Assembly: GCA_023415035.1 (NCBI GenBank)
Contig: JAEZLX010000005.1
Coordinates: forward strand, 1-10,943
Length of the DNA stretch: 10,943 bases
Reading direction: 5' to 3'
Source of the DNA: Pseudomonadota bacterium
Lineage (GTDB): Bacteria; Pseudomonadota; Gammaproteobacteria; Burkholderiales; Burkholderiaceae_C
Each line of letters opens with the position of its first letter. The first letter of the stretch is position 1. A program made the position numbers and the translations under genes. Below, in pieces: positions 7,161-10,943 of this stretch. The notes under the pieces are model-generated. The model searched no databases and was not told the DNA's origin. It worked only from the letters and a program-made list of their open reading frames with translations.

Positions 7161-7552
7161 CAGGCTCCCAGGCCGAGCTTGGCGATGATGTTGGCAATCT
7201 TCTCCTCCAGCGTCGCCTTGGTGAAGGGCTTGACGATGTAACCCGCCGCGCCACCCTGCGCCGCGCGCACGATGTCGTCCTTGCGTGCCTCTGCCGTCAC
7301 CATCAGCACCGGCAAATGCTTGAGCTTGTCGTCCTTCTTCACCGCCTCGAGCAGCTCGAAGCCGTTCATGTTCGGCATGTTGATGTCAGTGACGACGAAG
7401 CCGAAGCTGCCGTTGCGCAGCTTGCTCAGCGCGATCACGCCGTCCTCGGCTTCGTCGGCATCGGCGTGCCCGATTTCCTTGAGCAGGTTGCGCACGATGC
7501 GGCGCATGGTCGAAAAATCGTCAACGATCAGAAATTTCATGGTTGCAGCCAT
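7160..7552 (-). CDS. cheY: CheY, chemotaxis response regulator
   Basis: Encodes 130 residues, a single receiver domain with no output domain. When phosphorylated by CheA it binds the flagellar switch protein FliM and changes motor rotation. All the receiver landmarks are present: the acidic pair Asp11/Asp12 in LIVDDFSTMRRI, the phospho-acceptor Asp56 in VVTDINMP, Thr86 in LMVTAEA, Tyr105 and Lys108 in GYIVKPF. The sequence is close to enteric CheY. The ATG at 7552 has a GGAAG about 6 nt upstream and is preferred over the internal Met5. It follows motB by only 27 bp and overlaps cheZ by one base. No cheA, cheW, receptor or cheRBD genes lie between motB and cheY, so those must be elsewhere in the genome. 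Confidence 0.98.
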   Translation of the reverse strand: MAATMKFLIVDDFSTMRRIVRNLLKEIGHADADEAEDGVIALSKLRNGSFGFVVTDINMPNMNGFELLEAVKKDDKLKHLPVLMVTAEARKDDIVRAAQGGAAGYIVKPFTKATLEEKIANIIAKLGLGA

Positions 7553-7579
7553 AGTGTGCTTCCAGGGTGGCCCAGCCCC

Positions 7580-8560
7580 TCATTCGGAACTTTCCCTGAA
7601 CTCTTCCCGTGGTTTCGGCGTTTCGGCCAGATTCTGTAGGTCCGGCAGCTGAATCGGCCCCTTGGGCATGACCCGGGGCTCGGTCGCGGCCACGGGCACC
7701 ATGCGTTCTTCGGCTTCGCGCGTCATGACCAGCACGCTGATGCGCCGGTTCGCGGCTGCATACGGATCGTGTGCATTGAGCGGCCGGCTGGATGCCAGCC
7801 CCTCGACGCGGACCAGTTTTTCGGCGGGCAGACCGGCGGCCACCAGCTCGCGGCGCGAGGCATTGGCTCGGTCCGCCGACAGTTCCCAGTTGCTGTAACC
7901 GCGGTCACCGCTGCCATAGGGCGTGGCATCGGTGTGACCGGAAAGCACGATGCGGTTCTCGACATCTGCCAGGCTGGTGCCGATCTCTTGCAGGATCTCG
8001 CGCATGTAGGGCTTGACCAGGGCGCTGCCGGCGTCGAACATGGGGCGGTTCTGGGCATCGACGATCTGGATCAGCAGGCCGTCTTCGGTGCGCTCGATCT
8101 GGATCTGCGAGCCGTATTCGCGCAGCGCCGCGTTGTCCGCGATGAGCGACTGGACGCGCTTGTGCAATGCGTCGATGCGCGCATTGTCCTGATAGCGGCT
8201 CTGGGCCTTGGCAATCTGCAGCCCTGTTTCCTTTTTTTCCCGCTCCGCGTCACCACCATCGACCCGGCCGGCGGAAGCGCTCAGGTCTCGCCCGCCGCCT
8301 GTGACGATGCTGTCGCTGTTGCCGCTGCCGTCACCACCCAGCAGCGACACCTTGACCGGCTGGTTGAAGTAGCTGGCAATGCCCTCGAGGTTGCCCTTGG
8401 TCGTCGAGCCGAGCAGCCACATGAGCAGGAAGAAGGCCATCATGGCCGTGACGAAGTCGGCGTAGGCAATCTTCCACGCCGCGTTGCCATGCCCGGCATG
8501 CCCGCGCTTTTTCACGCGCTTGAGGATGATGGGCTGGAGTTTCCGGTTGCCTGTCGCCAT
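7580..8560 (-). CDS. motB: MotB, peptidoglycan-anchored stator protein
   Basis: Encodes 326 residues, the stator subunit that anchors MotA to the cell wall. After a basic cytoplasmic N-terminus (PIILKRVKKRGHAGHG) comes the single membrane helix at about 30-50. It includes the proton-accepting Asp35 in AYADFVTAMMAFF, which indicates a proton-driven motor. The plug-like segment LEGIASYFNQPV follows at 58-69, then a Gly/Ser/Asp-rich linker at 74-105 and a helical stretch. The OmpA-like peptidoglycan-binding domain spans about 155-280, with LSGHTDATPY at 206-215, NWELSADRANASRREL at 224-239 and NRRISVLV at 271-278. The C-terminal 45 residues are Pro/Glu-rich and probably disordered. It starts 24 bp after the motA stop. 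Confidence 0.98.
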   Translation of the reverse strand: MATGNRKLQPIILKRVKKRGHAGHGNAAWKIAYADFVTAMMAFFLLMWLLGSTTKGNLEGIASYFNQPVKVSLLGGDGSGNSDSIVTGGGRDLSASAGRVDGGDAEREKKETGLQIAKAQSRYQDNARIDALHKRVQSLIADNAALREYGSQIQIERTEDGLLIQIVDAQNRPMFDAGSALVKPYMREILQEIGTSLADVENRIVLSGHTDATPYGSGDRGYSNWELSADRANASRRELVAAGLPAEKLVRVEGLASSRPLNAHDPYAAANRRISVLVMTREAEERMVPVAATEPRVMPKGPIQLPDLQNLAETPKPREEFRESSE

Positions 8561-8584
8561 GGGAATGTTCCTCGGACCGCGCCG

Positions 8585-9445
8585 TCACTTCCTGCCCTTG
8601 ACGTGGCTTTCGAGCTCCGTGAAGCTCGGCCGCACATCAGAGAACAGCACCTTGCGACCGAATTCGATGGCCGTGGAGGGCGAGTAACCCTGCATGCTCG
8701 CCAGCAGCGTGGTCTTGACGCACTGAAGCTCCTTGCCCGCTTCCTCGGTCTTCTGCTCCATCAGCCCCCCCAGCGGCTCGAACACGCCGTAGGCCAGCAA
8801 GATGCCCAGGAAGGTGCCCACCAGCGCCGAGGCAATCATCGCGCCGAGCACCGCCGGCGGCTGTCCCACCGAGCCCATCGTGTTGACCACACCCAGCACG
8901 GCCGCCACGATGCCGAAGGCCGGCAGCGCGCCCGCCAGGCGGTTCATCGCCGCCACCGGCGCGTAGGCCTCCTGGTGATGGGTCTCGATCTCGGCATCCA
9001 TCAGCGACTCGATCTCGTGCGCGTTCAGGTTGCCCGAGACCATCATCCGCAGGTAGTCGGTGAAGAACTCGACCAAGTGATGGTCGGCGGCAATCGTCGG
9101 GTACTTCTTGAACAGCGGCGACTGGTCCGGATGGTCCACGTCGTTCTCGATCGCCATCAGGCCTTCCTTGCGCGCCTTCTGCAGCACGTCGTACTGCAAC
9201 GCCAGCAGTTCCATGTAGCGCGCCTTCGTGTGACGGCTGCCCTTGAAGCACGAGGCGATGCCCGAGAACACACCCTTGACCACCTTCATCGGGTTGCTGA
9301 TCAGGAAGGCGCCCGCCGCCGCGCCGAGGATGGTGGTCATCTCGAACGGCAGGGCCCGCAGCAGCACACCGATATTGCCGCCGTGCGCCGTGAAGACGCC
9401 GAAGACGCATATGAGCAGAACCAGAAAGCCGATGACGACGAACAT
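8585..9445 (-). CDS. motA: MotA, flagellar motor stator proton-channel protein
   Basis: Encodes 286 residues, the membrane subunit that with MotB forms the proton channel driving rotation. Hydrophobic segments lie at about 1-20, 36-51, 168-190 and 200-222. The cytoplasmic loop contains LQKARKEGLMAIENDV, with Arg92 and Glu100 at the positions of E. coli Arg90 and Glu98 that contact FliG. Pro175 and Pro224 correspond to the conserved channel prolines (Pro173 and Pro222). The frame is open to 9490, but the ATG at 9445 is chosen because it gives the family start MFVVIGFLVLL and has AGGG 6 nt upstream. The extra 15 residues from 9490 would disrupt the first membrane helix context. It lies 106 bp from the flhC-motA hairpin, so its own promoter probably sits in that interval, though I could not identify one. 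Confidence 0.97.
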   Translation of the reverse strand: MFVVIGFLVLLICVFGVFTAHGGNIGVLLRALPFEMTTILGAAAGAFLISNPMKVVKGVFSGIASCFKGSRHTKARYMELLALQYDVLQKARKEGLMAIENDVDHPDQSPLFKKYPTIAADHHLVEFFTDYLRMMVSGNLNAHEIESLMDAEIETHHQEAYAPVAAMNRLAGALPAFGIVAAVLGVVNTMGSVGQPPAVLGAMIASALVGTFLGILLAYGVFEPLGGLMEQKTEEAGKELQCVKTTLLASMQGYSPSTAIEFGRKVLFSDVRPSFTELESHVKGRK

Positions 9446-9551
9446 GTGCAACCCTGTGATGAACGGCGGAGCAGCCTGGCCCCAGGCCACGGTTGGACGT
9501 CAGGCTCTCCTGCCATGGAACTCTACGGGCGATCAACCCGCCCCATAAACG

Positions 9552-9581
9552 CGAAATGGGCCCCCGCGAGGGCCCATTTCG
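9552..9581 (-). terminator. Strong hairpin between flhC and motA, probable terminator
   Basis: A perfect 12-bp stem, CGAAATGGGCCC at 9552-9563 and GGGCCCATTTCG at 9570-9581, encloses a 6-nt loop. It lies 24 bp after the flhC stop. On the minus strand it is followed by only a weak T-run (CGTTTATGG), although the stem base is A/T-rich and symmetrical, so it could work in either direction. It is read as a terminator or attenuator separating flhDC from motAB; efficiency is uncertain because of the poor T-tract. Confidence 0.65.
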
Positions 9582-9588
9582 GTCTTTG

Positions 9589-9603
9589 CCGGTCGGCGAC
9601 CGG
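9589..9603 (-). other. Small hairpin just after the flhC stop
   Basis: CCGGTC at 9589-9594 and GACCGG at 9598-9603 can pair with a 3-nt loop, starting 2 bp after the flhC stop codon. There is no T-run after it. It may protect the flhDC message 3' end together with the larger hairpin at 9552-9581, but this is inference. Confidence 0.35.
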
Positions 9604-9605
9604 GC

Positions 9606-10142
9606 TCAGTGCAGACGCAGTCCGCCAGCCGCGCTGCCCTTGCCGGCGCGTGCCGGCGGCTCGCACAGGCCGCAAACGAAGTGGCGCGCGTTCTCGTAGG
9701 GTTCGGTCACGAAATGGCCGCCACAGCGCGAGCAGCGCGTCATGGTCAGCATGCCGCTGTTGACGAACTTCACCAGGCGCCATGCGCGTGTCACCGACAG
9801 CAGAGGCTCGATCCGGCTCGCCTCCATCTGCTCGGTGTACAGGCGGAACGCCTTGATCACCGCATCGATTTCTTCCAGCTCACTGGCCTTGGACAGGTAT
9901 TCGTGGATGTTCAGGAACAGCGAGGCATGGATGTTGGGCTGCCAGGTCAGGAACCAGTCGGTCGAGAACGGCAGCTGCCCCTTGGACGGGCTGCGGCCTG
10001 CCACTTCCTTGTACAGGCGCAGCAGGCGCTCGTAGGACAGGCCCGTTTCGTATTCCAGCACCTGCAGACGTGCACCCAGCTGGATCAGGGAAATGGCGCG
10101 TTCGATGTCGCGCGATTCGTTCAGGATGCTTTTGGCCGCCAT
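9606..10142 (-). CDS. flhC: FlhC, master flagellar transcription activator subunit
   Basis: Encodes 178 residues. FlhC forms the FlhD4C2 complex that activates early flagellar promoters and supplies most of the DNA contacts. It begins MAAKSILNESRDIERAISLI, and the zinc site is complete: Cys137 and Cys140 in RCSRCGG, Cys157 and Cys160 in VCGLCEPP, the same numbering as in E. coli FlhC. The short tail after Cys160 is Ala/Gly-rich. The frame is open to an ATG at 10163, but the ATG at 10142 is preferred: it has a strong GGGAGGA 6 nt upstream, and the longer version would place this ribosome-binding site inside the gene. It follows flhD by 31 bp, as expected of a two-gene operon making both subunits. 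A hairpin follows. Confidence 0.97.
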   Translation of the reverse strand: MAAKSILNESRDIERAISLIQLGARLQVLEYETGLSYERLLRLYKEVAGRSPSKGQLPFSTDWFLTWQPNIHASLFLNIHEYLSKASELEEIDAVIKAFRLYTEQMEASRIEPLLSVTRAWRLVKFVNSGMLTMTRCSRCGGHFVTEPYENARHFVCGLCEPPARAGKGSAAGGLRLH

Positions 10143-10173
10143 CGCTCGTCCTCCCGTGCTCATTCCATACCGT

Positions 10174-10512
10174 TCAGTGCGCGGCCACCGAGTCGGTGAA
10201 TCGGCCAGCCATCAGGATGCTGGCGTGCAACTGCGTCGTGGTGGCGTTGTCCACCTTTTTCTTGACGTTGTGGTTGGTCAGCAGGCTCCACACCAGGTCG
10301 TCATCGACGCGGAATCGGCACAGCAGCATGTTGCTGGAGGCGATCTTGAGCAGCTGCGCCGGCGAGAGCATGGCCAACAGGTCGGCAGCTTCCTCGGACA
10401 AACCCAGACGGAACAGCGCCTCGGCGCGGTCCTTGCGGATCAGGTTCTGCGCCAGCATCAGATACGTGAGGTTGGCTTCGCGGATCTCGGCGAGCAGTTG
10501 TTCGTTGTCCAT
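10174..10512 (-). CDS. flhD: FlhD, master flagellar transcription activator subunit
   Basis: Encodes 112 residues, slightly shorter than E. coli FlhD. FlhD dimers bind FlhC and increase its DNA affinity and specificity, placing this pair at the top of the flagellar hierarchy. The protein begins MDNEQLLAEIREANLTYLML, the conserved start of the family, and has Cys65 in NMLLCRFR, at the position of the E. coli cysteine that forms the inter-subunit disulphide. The C-terminal part, TQLHASILMAGR, is also typical. The ATG at 10512 has AAGGGA about 7 nt upstream. It is the first gene of the cluster, preceded by a gene-free leader of about 300 bp in which its promoter must lie. Confidence 0.97.
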   Translation of the reverse strand: MDNEQLLAEIREANLTYLMLAQNLIRKDRAEALFRLGLSEEAADLLAMLSPAQLLKIASSNMLLCRFRVDDDLVWSLLTNHNVKKKVDNATTTQLHASILMAGRFTDSVAAH

Positions 10513-10562
10513 CGTCGTTTCCCTTGGGTGGAGCCGGCGCGCTTGAGAACCGGCACAAAACT

Positions 10563-10583
10563 TACATTCAGTGACTTGATGTA
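10563..10583. promoter_or_regulatory. Imperfect 21-bp palindrome, candidate operator for flhDC
   Basis: Reading TACATTCAGTGACTTGATGTA backwards on the other strand matches itself at 16 of the 20 non-central positions: outer arms TACAT/ATGTA and inner arms AGT/ACT around a central base. It touches the candidate -10 box (10583-10588) and would cover the start of transcription. Symmetry and position suit binding of a dimeric repressor or activator; which protein is unknown. Confidence 0.4.
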
Positions 10584-10779
10584 TTAAATTGTGTCGATCG
10601 CAAAATTTTCTTTAATCGGGAAACGGCTGTCTCTTGAGTCGGTCGGCGGACGACAGGGTGTGAGATTTTTTCCTACAACCAAGGACCTCAACACCACCCA
10701 CGGCAAGAACTGAGGCGCTCCACGCCACGTCCAACCGGGCCAAGCGAACAGATTCGTCAGCCCCTGAGAGACGCAAACA

Positions 10780-10801
10780 TGTAACAAATCTGTGACAAAC
10801 C
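10780..10801. repeat. Tandem 11-bp direct repeat upstream of flhDC
   Basis: TGTAACAAATC at 10780-10790 is followed directly by TGTGACAAACC at 10791-10801, identical at 9 of 11 positions. An 11-bp period places both copies on the same face of the helix. It lies about 270 bp before flhD and just after the stop of the upstream gene. It may be an activator site or chance. Confidence 0.4.
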
Positions 10802-10810
10802 CGGTAACGT

Positions 10811-10943
10811 TCAGGGATTCCACTTCTGCAGAAATGCATCGACCCGGGCGTCCAGGCCACCATCCACCGGCCGCTCAATCTGACTGACCCATGCCGCGCA
10901 TTCTTCGGCAGAACGCTCGAGCGCGCCTTGTTCCAGGTCAAGC
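10811..10943 (-). CDS. C-terminal end of an unrecognised protein (partial)
   Basis: An open frame enters from the right edge and ends at a TGA at 10811-10813, giving 43 residues. These include LEQGALERSAEECAAWVSQ and end LDARVDAFLQKWNP. Codon choice is G/C-rich in third positions, like the neighbouring genes, which supports real coding. The composition suggests an amphipathic helical C-terminus. I do not recognise the family from this fragment. It is transcribed in the same direction as flhDC and is about 300 bp upstream of it. Other frames here, including one from 10941, look like shadows. Confidence 0.55.
   Translation of the reverse strand, partial: LDLEQGALERSAEECAAWVSQIERPVDGGLDARVDAFLQKWNP

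Larger units (their letters stand above)
10513..10810 (-). promoter_or_regulatory. flhDC upstream regulatory region
   Basis: About 300 bp without a convincing gene, visibly richer in A/T than its surroundings, especially 10555-10620 and 10660-10680. On the minus strand TTTAAT at 10583-10588 matches a sigma-70 -10 box at five of six positions. No good -35 is present 16-18 bp upstream (around 10605-10612), which would fit an activator-dependent promoter. A TSS near 10576 would leave a leader of roughly 60 nt. It also contains a palindrome at 10563-10583 and a direct repeat at 10780-10801, described separately. No terminator was recognised after the stop of the upstream gene at 10811. Confidence 0.5.

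Noticed and set aside
9474..9487. GCCTGGCCCCAGGC inverted repeat upstream of motA as a terminator or operator
   Set aside because: Short G/C-rich symmetry of this size is common in high-GC DNA and there is no T-run or promoter context.
8585..9490. motA start at 9490
   Set aside because: The added residues precede the family start MFVVIGF and lack a ribosome-binding site; the ATG at 9445 has AGGG upstream.
7769..9763. 664-codon open frame on the plus strand opposite motB, motA and part of flhC
   Set aside because: His/Gln/Arg/Ala-rich translation without domains, exactly antisense to three conserved genes; typical of the mirror frame of high-GC codon usage.
10591..10620. TTAAAGAAAATTTTGCGATC as a sigma-28 promoter for flhDC
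   Set aside because: The TAAAG resembles a -35, but nothing like GCCGATAA follows at the right distance, and flhDC is normally above FliA in the hierarchy.
10612..10941. 109-codon minus-strand open frame upstream of flhD
   Set aside because: Composition is not protein-like and it overlaps, in another frame, the better-supported C-terminal fragment ending at 10811; it continues through the A/T-rich promoter region.

Overview
The window is almost entirely one flagellar/chemotaxis gene cluster from a high-GC betaproteobacterium, most likely a Burkholderiales member (Comamonadaceae-like by protein style; this placement is inference). The combination that points there is a FlhDC master regulator (FlhC keeps the four-cysteine zinc site) next to flhF and an flhG-position gene, with cheY, cheZ, motA and motB close by. 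Every confidently assigned gene lies on the minus strand, so transcription runs from right to left.

Reading right to left: 10811-10943 holds the last 43 codons of an unrecognised gene. Next is a comparatively AT-rich, gene-free leader of about 300 bp (10513-10810) that must contain the flhDC promoter and has an imperfect 21-bp palindrome and a short tandem repeat. Then come flhD and flhC, and a strong 12-bp-stem hairpin (9552-9581) that probably ends or weakens the flhDC transcript. After it follow motA, motB, cheY and cheZ, a 118-bp spacer with a perfect 9-bp tandem repeat, and a tightly coupled block flhB-flhA-flhF-[degenerate flhG]-fliA. In that block flhB/flhA and flhA/flhF share ATGA overlaps, flhF/flhG overlap by 8 bp, and fliA starts 4 bp after the flhG stop. 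A near-perfect intrinsic terminator (126-153) closes the block. Immediately beyond it, at 1 to about 125, is what looks like the end of an insertion sequence carrying the first 27 codons of a putative IS1595-type transposase.

The genes span regulatory layers of flagellar assembly: FlhDC (master activator), the stator (MotAB), the response regulator and its phosphatase (CheY/CheZ), the export gate and its substrate-specificity switch (FlhA/FlhB), flagellar placement (FlhF and its partner) and the late-gene sigma factor FliA. Kinase, coupling, receptor and adaptation genes are not in the window.

The most unusual element is the gene between flhF and fliA. It has the position, the N-terminal HQAAGLR motif and the fold signature of the MinD-like ATPase FlhG, but no Walker A P-loop. 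I found no evidence of a wholly new multi-gene system; the long open frames on the opposite strand are best explained as high-GC codon-usage shadows.
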